From positions 66,628 through 105,394 of the forward strand of contig CACKXX010000001.1 in assembly GCA_902604265.1 (NCBI GenBank): 38,767 nucleotides of DNA, read 5' to 3'. Made by a program: the position numbers and the translations under genes. The notes beneath the pieces were generated by a model. It was given only the letters and a program-made list of their open reading frames with translations, was not told the origin of the DNA and ran no database searches. Origin of the DNA: an uncultured Pelagibacteraceae bacterium (lineage in GTDB: Bacteria > Pseudomonadota > Alphaproteobacteria > Pelagibacterales > Pelagibacteraceae). Shown here piece by piece: positions 26,294 through 34,396 of the stretch. How positions within the stretch are numbered: position 1 is the stretch's first letter; each line of letters begins with the position of its first letter.

Positions 26294-26401
26294 TCATCTT
26301 TTTTTTCTTTTAAAACTACCTTTGCCTTTTTTTGGTTTAACAATTCTTGGCTTATATTTTTTTGACAAAAGATCTTTTGCTATAAAGTTTCTTTTTTTCA
26401 T
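26294..26401 (-). CDS. arfA: Very short ArfA-like alternative ribosome-rescue factor (35 aa)
   Basis: This ORF is too short for the supplied track. It reads MKKRNFIAKDLLSKKYKPRI VKPKKGKGSFKRKKR (two adjoining pieces) and ends in TGA. It resembles the core of E. coli ArfA ([27 protein letters not shown]): a basic RxVxKxKKGKGS[YF]xRK segment preceded by a short LL helix. ArfA enters the empty mRNA channel of stalled ribosomes and recruits RF2. The ATG overlaps the stop of the upstream regulator gene (ATGA), good evidence for translation. The protein ends just after the KGKGSF block, roughly where E. coli ArfA is cut to its active form. Identification is by motif memory only. Confidence 0.6.
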   Translation of the reverse strand: MKKRNFIAKDLLSKKYKPRIVKPKKGKGSFKRKKR

Positions 26402-26970
26402 TTAATTACATAACCTTGCTTTGTGCTATTTATAAAATTATCATCATTAAAATTTTCTAATATTTTTTTTCTTAGCCTATAAATATGCGTTTCGACAGTA
26501 TGCGTTTCTAAATTAGAATTATGGCCCCACACTTTCTTTTGAAGTTTTTCTATATTTTGTGGCTTTTTAGAATTTGCTAAAAATAATATTATTTGTATTT
26601 CTCTTTCGGTTAGCTTTAAAATTTCTTTGGCATTTTTGATTATTCTTGAGTTTAAATCTATTGAATATTTACCAATCAATACATCTGATTGTTCAGAATA
26701 CTTTAATTTTAACAAACTTACATTTATTTTTTCTATTAATGTATTAAATGATTCAGGAAATTTATTTAATACTAATTGAAATTTTTCTCCTTTAATTTCG
26801 TTTGTAGAATCTGTTAAAATTAAATAATTTTCATTAATATTTTTTTTTAGATTTGGTAGATTTTCTTTTTCAGAAAATGAATATATGTTGAAATCTAAAT
26901 GAATTTTTAATTCATTTAAAATCTTATATAATTCTGGTAGTTTATAAATTAATACATTCTGATCATTCAT
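26398..26970 (-). CDS. Winged-helix (OmpR/PhoB-type) regulator with degenerate receiver-like domain
   Basis: From ATG 26970 (MNDQNVLIYKL) the protein is 190 aa; the track start at 27162 runs antisense through the L,D-transpeptidase gene and was rejected. The C-terminal ~85 residues form a transcriptional-regulator winged helix: LTEREIQIILFLANS, WGHNSNLETHTVETHIYRLRKKI and INSTKQGYVIK. The N-terminal ~100 residues have the length of a response-regulator receiver but lack the usual acidic pocket and a clear phospho-acceptor Asp. It may act without phosphorylation, or the domain may have another role. The start lies 13 bp from the divergent L,D-transpeptidase start, and the stop overlaps the ArfA-like ORF. 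Confidence 0.85.
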   Translation of the reverse strand: MNDQNVLIYKLPELYKILNELKIHLDFNIYSFSEKENLPNLKKNINENYLILTDSTNEIKGEKFQLVLNKFPESFNTLIEKINVSLLKLKYSEQSDVLIGKYSIDLNSRIIKNAKEILKLTEREIQIILFLANSKKPQNIEKLQKKVWGHNSNLETHTVETHIYRLRKKILENFNDDNFINSTKQGYVIK

Positions 26971-26983
26971 AAATTTAAAAATT

Positions 26984-27475
26984 ATGATAATTAAAATTAA
27001 AAATAAAGATACTCTAATTATTGGTGAATTCAAACTTAAATGCTGTATTGGAAGAAATGGTATTTCAAAAAATAAAACTGAAGGAGATTTAACCACCCCA
27101 GCAGGAAATTTTAAAATTGGAAATTTATACTGGAGAGATGATAGAGTAAAAAAACCTATCACAAAATTATTATGTAAAAAAATTAAAAGAAATATGGGAT
27201 GGTGTAATGATATTAATAGTTCTTACTATAATAAAGAAATTAAAAAAAACAAAAAAATTAGATATGAAAAAATATATAGAAATGACTATAAATATAATTA
27301 CTTTATTTTAATAAAGTATAATTATGACAAACCAGAAAAAAATAAAGGAAGTGCTATTTTTATTCACCTTACTAAAAATTACAAACCTACAGCGGGATGC
27401 ATTGCTCTTAAAAAAAAAGATTTTTTAATTTTTGCTAAAATAATAAGAAAAAATAGTAAAATAATTATAAATTAG
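26984..27475 (+). CDS. L,D-transpeptidase (YkuD)-family protein without signal peptide
   Basis: The 163-aa product has the YkuD pattern: GDLTTPAGNFKIG, NMGWCND and the active-site block IFIHLTKNYKPTAGCIAL (His128, Cys139). Members form 3-3 peptidoglycan cross-links or attach proteins to the wall. No signal peptide or membrane segment is visible in MIIKIKNKDTLIIGEFKLK, as in several short alphaproteobacterial family members, so its location is unclear. It diverges from the winged-helix gene and overlaps the yggS stop tail to tail by 4 bp. Confidence 0.87.
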   Translation: MIIKIKNKDTLIIGEFKLKCCIGRNGISKNKTEGDLTTPAGNFKIGNLYWRDDRVKKPITKLLCKKIKRNMGWCNDINSSYYNKEIKKNKKIRYEKIYRNDYKYNYFILIKYNYDKPEKNKGSAIFIHLTKNYKPTAGCIALKKKDFLIFAKIIRKNSKIIIN

Positions 27476-28131
27476 CTTCTTTGTCCAAAAATTTTTGAAC
27501 CAATTCTTAAAAATGTTGAAGTATACTCAATAGCCTCAATATAATCTTCAGACATGCCCATGCTCATTTCTTTTAATTTTAAGTAACTATTAATTTTTTT
27601 CATTTCAGAAAAAAATATTTTTGGATCTTTCTTCATAGGAGGTAGACACATTGTTCCTATGATATCTAGATTTAGCTTTTTACATTCAGTATAAAAATCT
27701 AGTATATTGTTTTTACTTACACCTGATTTTTGATCTTCATTACCGATATTGATTTGAATAAAAATTTTTGGCTTATTAGCATAATTTTTTTGCTCTTCAG
27801 AAATTTTTTTTGCTAATTTTAAACTGTCTACAGAATGTATATAATCAAATATTTTTAAGGCAAATTTAACTTTATTAGTTTGTAGTTTACCTACCATATG
27901 AAGTTTTATGTCTTTATTATTTTTTTTAATTTCAGGCCATTTTTCCAAAGCCTCTTGAACTTTATTTTCACCAAAATGAATATGGCCACTTTCAATCAAT
28001 GGCCTAATATGATCCATTAAAAATGTTTTTGATACTGCAATAATTTCCGGTGTATAATTGTATTTTAACTCAATAATTTTTGTTTTAATTTGAGTTTTTA
28101 TATTTAATAGGTTTTGAACAGTTTTATGCAT
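27472..28131 (-). CDS. yggS: PLP homeostasis protein (YggS/PLPBP family)
   Basis: The 219-aa PLP-binding barrel protein helps keep free pyridoxal phosphate balanced. The PLP lysine is in IIAVSKTFLM (Lys35). Further signatures are IHFGENKVQEALEKW, LHMVGKLQTNKVKFAL, SVDSLKLAKKI, MGMSEDYIEAI and RIGSKIFGQRS. Length is normal. Its ATG forms half of an ATGCAT palindrome whose other half is the ATG of the divergent thiE-like gene, so it has no leader of its own outside that gene. Confidence 0.95.
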   Translation of the reverse strand: MHKTVQNLLNIKTQIKTKIIELKYNYTPEIIAVSKTFLMDHIRPLIESGHIHFGENKVQEALEKWPEIKKNNKDIKLHMVGKLQTNKVKFALKIFDYIHSVDSLKLAKKISEEQKNYANKPKIFIQINIGNEDQKSGVSKNNILDFYTECKKLNLDIIGTMCLPPMKKDPKIFFSEMKKINSYLKLKEMSMGMSEDYIEAIEYTSTFLRIGSKIFGQRS

Positions 28132-28653
28132 TTAAAAAAATATTATTTTATAAATAAATTTGATCCTTATCATATTAAAAAATTAAACAAAAATACTTCA
28201 ATTATTTACAGAAATTATAATTCTATAATTAACATTAGTTTATTAATCAAAATAAGGAATTTTTGTAGAAAAAATAGAAGAAAATTTTATTTGTCTAATG
28301 ATGTAAAACTTGCATTAAAGCTTAATTTAGATGGTGTTTATTTGCCTTCTTTCAACAAATCGTTAAAACATCTAAATTACCAAATAAAAAAAGATTTTCT
28401 AATTATAGGATCGGCGCACAATCTTCTAGAGATTAGAATTAAAGAAAAACAAAAAATTAGTCATATTTTTATTTCATCAATCTTTAAAAAAGAAAAAAAT
28501 TATTTGGGTTTTTACAAATTTAAGAATTTATCAAAAATGACAAAAAAAAAGGTTATTGCCTTAGGTGGCATAAACAATAATAATATAAGAAAAATAAATA
28601 TGCTTAATATTTCAGGTTTTGCTGCAATAGATTATTTTAATAAACTTAAATAA
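28126..28653 (+). CDS. Thiamine-phosphate-synthase/TenI-like protein
   Basis: From ATG 28126 the protein is 175 aa (track start 28114 is a TTG). It looks like a reduced ThiE/TenI TIM barrel: KYYFINKFDP for the usual LYLITD start, FYLSNDVKLALKLNLDGVYLPS (ThiE: NDRVDLALALGADGVHLGQ-like), FLIIGSAHNLLEI and KKVIALGGINNNNIRKI. It is shorter than typical ThiE (about 210 aa) and the pyrophosphate- and pyrimidine-binding residues are hard to place, so catalytic activity is uncertain. A ThiE/TenI homologue next to yggS is a recurring alphaproteobacterial arrangement as I recall it. No TPP riboswitch can precede it because yggS abuts it. Confidence 0.72.
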   Translation: MHLKKYYFINKFDPYHIKKLNKNTSIIYRNYNSIINISLLIKIRNFCRKNRRKFYLSNDVKLALKLNLDGVYLPSFNKSLKHLNYQIKKDFLIIGSAHNLLEIRIKEKQKISHIFISSIFKKEKNYLGFYKFKNLSKMTKKKVIALGGINNNNIRKINMLNISGFAAIDYFNKLK

Positions 28654-28655
28654 AA

Positions 28656-28684
28656 AAAGGCCCCTTAATTATAAAGGGGCCTTT
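28656..28684. terminator. Bidirectional intrinsic terminator between thiE-like gene and porin
   Basis: The sequence AAAGGCCCCTT-loop-AAGGGGCCTTT is a strong hairpin with a preceding A run and a following T-rich tract. It can therefore end transcription on both strands, serving the plus-strand thiE-like gene (stop at 28653) and the minus-strand porin gene (stop at 28711). It is the clearest terminator in the window. Confidence 0.92.
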
Positions 28685-28710
28685 AATTTTTTAACTTTTT
28701 CTAATTTAAA

Positions 28711-29613
28711 TTAGAACGCAAAAGAAAAGTTTATGCTTTTAGAAGTTTCATCTTCACCTGATGTACCATCTTGGCTATCAGTTGAGTTAGCATGACCACC
28801 TATAGTCAAACCACCCATTGTGTATGAAGCAGAAATACCTGAAGATTCTTCATCTTCTTTACCAGATCCAGAGAAGTCAACTTCTTGTCTTCCAGCAGAA
28901 ACTGTTAAATCTTCGTTTACTGCAAAAGAAATACCATAGTGGTCAGCTTCTGTATCAGATGTAGCAGCAGCAGAAAAATCTACTTCAGATCTTTGCCATC
29001 CTACTGTTATACCACCTGTTACATATTTAACCCACATAGACTCTTCATCTTGAGCTGTTGTAACTTCACCTGAACCAGCACCGATAGTTAATCCATCGAT
29101 TAGGTCAGCATATTGTAAAACGATTGAGCTAGAAGATACACTAGCTGGATTGTAGAATGCAGAAACAGTTAGATTTCCAAAAGTTCCATTGTAAGCAAAA
29201 GAACTTGTTGAAGAAATGTTTCCTACAACACCATGGTCTCTTCCATCAGTTACATCGTATACTTCTTCGTAAGCAGTTGGAACTATGTCAGCGTAGTTAT
29301 TTAAACCACCTACACCTTTTGAAGCTCCTGAGAAAGTAACAGCACCGCTGTCTCCAGAATCAATTTTGATACTGTAGTCATCGTAAGTTCCACCATCTAA
29401 CTCGATTTGTAGCGAAACTTCCATGCCATTAACATCGCCTGAACCATTAAAGTTCACACTGTCTCCCATTGACCAACCGTTTCCAGTAGTCTCTGAAGTA
29501 GAAGTATAGTCTAGAGATGCTCCACCAGTTACAGATAGATCACCAGCTGAAACTGAAGTAGCTACTAAAGATCCTGCAAGAGCAGTTAATCCTAGTTTTT
29601 TCAATTTGTTCAT
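28711..29613 (-). CDS. Porin-like outer-membrane beta-barrel protein
   Basis: The 300-aa protein has a standard signal peptide (MNKLKKLGLTALAGSLVATS, cleavage after VSA near residue 23). An acidic, Gly/Ser/Thr-rich sequence follows with alternating polar/hydrophobic strands, and the end is SINFSFAF, with the terminal Phe needed for BAM-dependent insertion. This fits a general porin of the alphaproteobacterial type; SAR11 cells are known to make abundant porins. The gene is visibly richer in G+C and uses more preferred codons than its neighbours, and it has the best Shine-Dalgarno in the window (AAGGAG, 7 nt before the ATG), all consistent with high expression. It is flanked by a terminator and the longest intergenic gap. 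Confidence 0.9.
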   Translation of the reverse strand: MNKLKKLGLTALAGSLVATSVSAGDLSVTGGASLDYTSTSETTGNGWSMGDSVNFNGSGDVNGMEVSLQIELDGGTYDDYSIKIDSGDSGAVTFSGASKGVGGLNNYADIVPTAYEEVYDVTDGRDHGVVGNISSTSSFAYNGTFGNLTVSAFYNPASVSSSSIVLQYADLIDGLTIGAGSGEVTTAQDEESMWVKYVTGGITVGWQRSEVDFSAAATSDTEADHYGISFAVNEDLTVSAGRQEVDFSGSGKEDEESSGISASYTMGGLTIGGHANSTDSQDGTSGEDETSKSINFSFAF

Positions 29614-29818
29614 ATTAATACTCCTTATTGTTAATAATTAATTATAAACTGGGCATTTTTAACAAAATTTATCATAGAGATGTTTATAAATTTACTTTAT
29701 TCATATAAATAAATTGATAGTGTTGCAAAAATACATCATTATTTATAAGTCAAATTTATAGCTGTATTTTAATTAAATTATGTTAATTAAAACAGGTTAG
29801 TGTTAATTTTCCTTAATT
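29614..29818. promoter_or_regulatory. Divergent intergenic region between porin and DUF3576-like gene
   Basis: At about 205 bp this is the longest gene-free stretch, and very AT-rich. On the minus strand there is AAGGAG (29621-29626) and a perfect TATAAT (29641-29646) for the porin, without a good -35. On the plus strand TTGCAA followed after 15 bp by TATAAG (29722-29748) is a weak candidate for the lipoprotein-leuS run. Short TTAATTAA-type palindromes recur near 29770-29790, but AT content makes these unremarkable. No ORF or RNA gene is seen. Confidence 0.5.
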
Positions 29819-30388
29819 ATGACGAAATATATATCAATAACCAAAATTCTATCTATTTTTACCCTAATATTATCTCTAATATTGTTAAATTCATGTGGAA
29901 TTTATAGGCCGGTTGACGCTAGAGAATACCCTCCAGATCCAAAGTTAAGAGTTAAAAAAAATTTAGAAGAAGGAAGAGGGTTTAGGCTTATGGGTAGTGA
30001 TAAAAAAGGTGGAGTATTTGACTTTGCCAGTTCAAACGAATTATGGAGAGCGAGTCTAGATACAATAGATTTCATGCCTTTAGTTTCTGCTAACTACAGT
30101 GGAGGAATTATAATAACAGATTGGTACAATGAGGGTGGAGGTGAATCTGTAAAAATTACAATAAGATTTTTATCAAATGAAGTTAGGGTTGATGCTTTGA
30201 GCATAAAAGTTTTTACTAAACAATGTGGAGCAAATATAGACTGTCAAATATCTGAAAATGAAGGCTCATTACCTTCTGAATTAAAAAAAAATATTCTAAA
30301 AAAAGCAGCAATATATGAAAAACAAAATAAAGATAAAAATTTCAAAGAGTATCAAGTAACTACTCCTGGTGATAACAAAAGAGAATAA
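29819..30388 (+). CDS. DUF3576-like lipoprotein
   Basis: The 189-aa protein has a lipoprotein signal ([18 protein letters not shown], Cys26) and a mature domain containing [20 protein letters not shown] and [33 protein letters not shown]. This matches my memory of the DUF3576 family, which precedes leuS-lptE-holA in many Alphaproteobacteria. The function is unknown; placement next to lptE suggests an outer-membrane role but proves nothing. leuS begins 26 bp downstream, so the two are probably co-transcribed. Confidence 0.85.
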   Translation: MTKYISITKILSIFTLILSLILLNSCGIYRPVDAREYPPDPKLRVKKNLEEGRGFRLMGSDKKGGVFDFASSNELWRASLDTIDFMPLVSANYSGGIIITDWYNEGGGESVKITIRFLSNEVRVDALSIKVFTKQCGANIDCQISENEGSLPSELKKNILKKAAIYEKQNKDKNFKEYQVTTPGDNKRE

Positions 30389-30414
30389 TTAAGTTTTTAA
30401 AGCAAGACAATTTA

Positions 30415-32958
30415 GTGAACCGTTATAATTTTAAAACCATAGAAGAGAAATGGCATAAAAAATGGGAATCTGAAAAATTTTTTAAAGCAAAAATAGATAA
30501 ATCTAAAAAAAAATTTTATTGTTTAGAAATGTTTCCATATCCATCTGGTAAAATTCATATGGGTCATGTAAGAAACTATACAATAGGAGATGTTCTTTCA
30601 AGATACAAGATAGCAAAAGGTTTTAATGTTTTACATCCAATGGGATGGGACTCTTTTGGTATGCCTGCAGAAAATGCAGCTAAAGAAAATAACTTAAACC
30701 CTAAAGAATGGACTGAAAAAAATATCTCTGTAATGAAAAGCCAACTGAAAAAACTTGGTTTATCAATAGATTGGGATAGAGAAATATCCACCTGTTCTAA
30801 AGAATATTACAAACATCAACAATTATTCTTTTTAGAACTTTATGAAAAAGGTCTTGTTTATAGAAAAGAAAATTATGTAAATTGGGATCCTGTTGATCAA
30901 ACAGTACTTGCAAATGAACAAGTAATAGATGGAAAGGGTTGGAGATCTGGTGCAATTGTAGAAAGAAAAAAACTTAATCAATGGTTTTTTAATATATCAA
31001 AATTTTCTGATGAGCTTTTAACAGGGCTAGACGGATTAAATGAATGGCCAAACAAAGTTAAGATTATGCAAAAAAATTGGATTGGAAAATCCTTTGGTTG
31101 TGAAATAGACTTTAAAATTGAAGGAAATCTTCCTGTAAATAAAGTGAAATGTTTTACTACAAGGCCAGACACTCTATTTGGTTTTTCTTTTTTAGCTTTA
31201 TCTGTTGATCACCCAATATCAGATTATTTTAAAAATGATAAAGAATTTATTAAGTTTAAAGATGAATGTTCTAAAACAGGTACAACTGAAGAATCAATTG
31301 CTTTGGGTGAAAAAATTGGCTTTAAAACTAATTTATTAGCTATTAATCCTTTAGATAAAAATCATAAAGTCCCAGTTTATTTCGCAAACTTTGTATTGAT
31401 GGATTACGGTTTTGGTGCTGTTTTTGGATGTCCGGCACATGATCAAAGAGATTTCGATTTTGCAAAAAAATATGATTTAAAAATAAAAACTGTAGTTAAA
31501 CCAATCGATGAGGATGATAATTATAAAGTTATAAAAGAAGCTTATGCAGGTGAGGGTATAATATTTAATTCAGATTTTTTAAATGGATATAAAGCGCCTG
31601 ATGAGTCTGTGTTAAAAACAATTGAATATTTAGAAAAAAATAAATTAGGAAATAAAAAAATAAACTTTAGATTAAAGGATTGGGGAGTATCAAGACAAAG
31701 ATACTGGGGTTGTCCTATACCGATTGCTTATAACAAAGCTGGTAAAATTATCACTGTACCAAAGAAAGAGTTGCCTGTTGCATTGCCAGAAAAAATAAAC
31801 TTGAAATCCAAAGGCAATCCTCTCGATAACGAAACTGAATGGAAAAAAATTATAATAAATGGAGAAGAATGTACTAGAGAAACTGATACATTAGACACTT
31901 TTGTAGATTCGTCTTGGTATTTTTTAAGATTTTGTTCTCCGGATAATAAAGTTTATGGATTTAATCCTGATGAAATTAAATATTGGATGCCTGTTGATCA
32001 ATATATTGGAGGAGTAGAACATGCAATATTACATTTATTATATTCAAGATTCTTTATGCGTGCTATAGCTCATAAAAATACAAAATTTAACATTAAAGAA
32101 CCATTTAAAGGTCTTTTTACTCAAGGAATGGTTTGTCACGAAACATATAAATCTGATGAAAATAAATGGCTAAGCCCAGATGAAGTAGCAACTGATGATG
32201 GTAAAAAATATTACGAAAAGAACAATCAAAATAAATTAGTTACTGTTGGTCCTAGTGAATCTATGTCTAAATCAAAAAGAAATACTATAGACCCTGAAAA
32301 AATAATTAACGATTTTGGTGCTGATGCTGTGAGACTGTTTATTTTATCAGACAGCCCTCCAGAAAAAGATGTTCAATGGTCTGAACAAGGTATGATAGCT
32401 TCTTATAAATTTATTCAAAAACTTTGGACATTACATGAAAAAATTAAACAAATAATTAATAAAAATATTAAAGGGGATAAAGAAGAAATTAGCAAATACA
32501 CAAATCAGTTAATTAATAAAGTAAATAGTAATTTAGATAGATTTAATTATAATGTAATAATAGCAAATATGTATGAAGCTTATAATTATCTATTTAAAAA
32601 AATTGATAATAAAATTGATAGTGAAAACTTAAAAGAAAACTACAGAAAGATTTTAACCGTTATGTCTCCTATAATTCCACATTTTACTTCAGAATGTCTT
32701 AGTGAATTGAATTTTGAAATAAAACAGGAATGGCCAACAATTAATAAAAAATTACTAGAAGAAGAACAGATAAACTATGTAATTCAAATAAATGGTAAGA
32801 AAAAGGGAATTTTAAATACATACAAGGATATATCAGAAGAAAAACTACTAAATGAAATAATAAAAACATCTGATATTAGTAAAATTATTGTAAACAAAAA
32901 AATTAAGAAGAGCTTTTTTGTAAAAAATAAATTAATAAATATTTTGCTTTATGAATAA
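30415..32958 (+). CDS. leuS: Leucyl-tRNA synthetase
   Basis: The 847-aa class I synthetase has the HIGH motif as HMGH (residues 48-51) in [20 protein letters not shown]. The CP1 editing domain carries [10 protein letters not shown] and [14 protein letters not shown], the anticodon-binding domain lies near the end, and the C-terminal extension is present. The KMSKS loop reads SMSKS (616-620) in [15 protein letters not shown]: the first Lys is Ser, while the second Lys is kept. The start is GTG (no nearby ATG), fixed by the conserved [17 protein letters not shown]. It overlaps lptE by 8 bp. Confidence 0.98.
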   Translation: MNRYNFKTIEEKWHKKWESEKFFKAKIDKSKKKFYCLEMFPYPSGKIHMGHVRNYTIGDVLSRYKIAKGFNVLHPMGWDSFGMPAENAAKENNLNPKEWTEKNISVMKSQLKKLGLSIDWDREISTCSKEYYKHQQLFFLELYEKGLVYRKENYVNWDPVDQTVLANEQVIDGKGWRSGAIVERKKLNQWFFNISKFSDELLTGLDGLNEWPNKVKIMQKNWIGKSFGCEIDFKIEGNLPVNKVKCFTTRPDTLFGFSFLALSVDHPISDYFKNDKEFIKFKDECSKTGTTEESIALGEKIGFKTNLLAINPLDKNHKVPVYFANFVLMDYGFGAVFGCPAHDQRDFDFAKKYDLKIKTVVKPIDEDDNYKVIKEAYAGEGIIFNSDFLNGYKAPDESVLKTIEYLEKNKLGNKKINFRLKDWGVSRQRYWGCPIPIAYNKAGKIITVPKKELPVALPEKINLKSKGNPLDNETEWKKIIINGEECTRETDTLDTFVDSSWYFLRFCSPDNKVYGFNPDEIKYWMPVDQYIGGVEHAILHLLYSRFFMRAIAHKNTKFNIKEPFKGLFTQGMVCHETYKSDENKWLSPDEVATDDGKKYYEKNNQNKLVTVGPSESMSKSKRNTIDPEKIINDFGADAVRLFILSDSPPEKDVQWSEQGMIASYKFIQKLWTLHEKIKQIINKNIKGDKEEISKYTNQLINKVNSNLDRFNYNVIIANMYEAYNYLFKKIDNKIDSENLKENYRKILTVMSPIIPHFTSECLSELNFEIKQEWPTINKKLLEEEQINYVIQINGKKKGILNTYKDISEEKLLNEIIKTSDISKIIVNKKIKKSFFVKNKLINILLYE

Positions 32959-33406
32959 ATTTTTTAAACATATTTTTATTTTCTTCCTTATAGTAAATTG
33001 CGGATATCAACCTATTTTTTCAGGAAAAAAAGTTAATTTTGCAATTGATAATTTAACATACGATAAAAATAATGAAATTGATTCTGCAATAAATAACAAT
33101 TTAAAAAATTATAAAAGTTTAGAAAATAAGGATAAAATATTAGATTTAGAAATTTCTAGCAAAATAAATAAAGTTACAACATCATTGGATGATCGTGGTG
33201 ATCCAAAATCATTTAGGTTAGAGCTTGAGATAAAAACTACATTTAAAAAAGATAATAAATTATTAAATGAAAAAAGTTTTTTTAAATCACATGATTACAA
33301 TAATAGCACAAATAAATTTGATTTAAAAAAATATGAAAATTCAGTAAAAGAAAATTTAATTGGTAAAATTACAGAAGAAATAATTGTATATATTCTGTCT
33401 TTATAA
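32951..33406 (+). CDS. lptE: LPS-assembly lipoprotein LptE
   Basis: The 151-aa protein begins with a short signal and the typical CGYQP after it ([13 protein letters not shown], Cys17). LptE forms the plug of the LptD translocon that inserts lipopolysaccharide into the outer membrane. The residue before the cysteine is Asn rather than Gly/Ala/Ser, a weak lipobox. Sequence similarity in the family is low, so the call rests mainly on CGY(Q)P, size and the leuS-lptE-holA order conserved in Proteobacteria. ATG overlaps the leuS 3' end (ATGAATAA). Confidence 0.87.
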   Translation: MNKFFKHIFIFFLIVNCGYQPIFSGKKVNFAIDNLTYDKNNEIDSAINNNLKNYKSLENKDKILDLEISSKINKVTTSLDDRGDPKSFRLELEIKTTFKKDNKLLNEKSFFKSHDYNNSTNKFDLKKYENSVKENLIGKITEEIIVYILSL

Positions 33407-33412
33407 ATTTAA

Positions 33413-34396
33413 ATGATAATTAAAGCATTCGAAATAGATAAATTAAAAAAAAAGAATGAAAAATTTTTTTTGTTATATGGTGAAAACGAAGGTTTAAAAA
33501 ATCAAGTATTTCAAGAGGTTTTTGCTAAAAATTTCGAAAATAAGTTAGAACGTTTTGAAGAAAATGAAATCTTAAATAATTTTGATAATTTTATTTCAAG
33601 CATCGTCAACAAATCATTTTTTGATGAATCAAGGTTAATTTTAATACAAAGAACAACTGATAGGATAATTAAATTAATAGATGATTTACTTGATAAAAAT
33701 ATCACTGATACAACAATTGTATTTAACGCTGGTATTCTTGAAAAAAAATCAAAACTTCGATCTAAATTTGAAAAAGAAAAAACTTTAATCTGTGTTCCAT
33801 TCTATAAAGATGACATCAAAACACTTAGACAAGTTGCAAATAATTTTTTTATAAAAAATAAAATTTCATTATCTCAAGAAGTTGTTAATTTAATTGTGGA
33901 ACGTAGTAGTGGAGATAGAATAAACCTAATGACTGAATTAGAAAAAATTTCCCTTTTTGTGATTAACAAGAAAAAAATAAATATTGAAGATGTAATAAAA
34001 TTAACAAATTTAGCAGAAAATTATAGTATTTCAGAATTGGCTGATAACTGCTTGTTAAAAAATTTAAATAAAGTTAATAAAATTTTTAATGAAAATATTT
34101 TTTCTTTAGAGGATTGCATATTGATAATTAGAACATTATTAATAAAATCTAAACGACTTTTAGAATTAAAAAAAGTTCAAAGAACTAACAAAAATCTTGA
34201 TGAAATAATTACAAGTTACAAACCACCAATTTTTTGGAAAGATAAAGAGATTGTCAAAAATCAAATTAATAAATGGGAATTGGTTGATACAGAAGAAATG
34301 ATTTACAAAATTAACAAAACTGAATTAGAAGTAAAACAAAACTACACCAATGCTTTAAACATAGTTTCAGATTTTGTTCTTAACTCCGCAAGATAG
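33413..34396 (+). CDS. holA: DNA polymerase III, delta subunit
   Basis: The 327-aa clamp-loader subunit opens the beta sliding clamp. Expected features: an N-terminal AAA-like domain without Walker motifs (FFLLYGENEGLKNQVFQEVF, SFFDESRLILIQ), a middle region (LIVERSSGDRINLMTELEKISLF) and a C-terminal collar domain. It lies 6 bp after lptE, the usual position. Its stop codon abuts the last base of the convergent parB gene with no gap. Confidence 0.93.
   Translation: MIIKAFEIDKLKKKNEKFFLLYGENEGLKNQVFQEVFAKNFENKLERFEENEILNNFDNFISSIVNKSFFDESRLILIQRTTDRIIKLIDDLLDKNITDTTIVFNAGILEKKSKLRSKFEKEKTLICVPFYKDDIKTLRQVANNFFIKNKISLSQEVVNLIVERSSGDRINLMTELEKISLFVINKKKINIEDVIKLTNLAENYSISELADNCLLKNLNKVNKIFNENIFSLEDCILIIRTLLIKSKRLLELKKVQRTNKNLDEIITSYKPPIFWKDKEIVKNQINKWELVDTEEMIYKINKTELEVKQNYTNALNIVSDFVLNSAR

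Noticed and set aside
26971-27162. N-terminal extension of the winged-helix regulator
   Set aside because: It is antisense to the conserved start of the L,D-transpeptidase; ATG 26970 gives a normal-length protein.
29765-29795. Repeated TTAATTAA palindromes as an operator
   Set aside because: Such motifs are expected by chance at this AT content and have no partner elsewhere in the window that would support a regulon.
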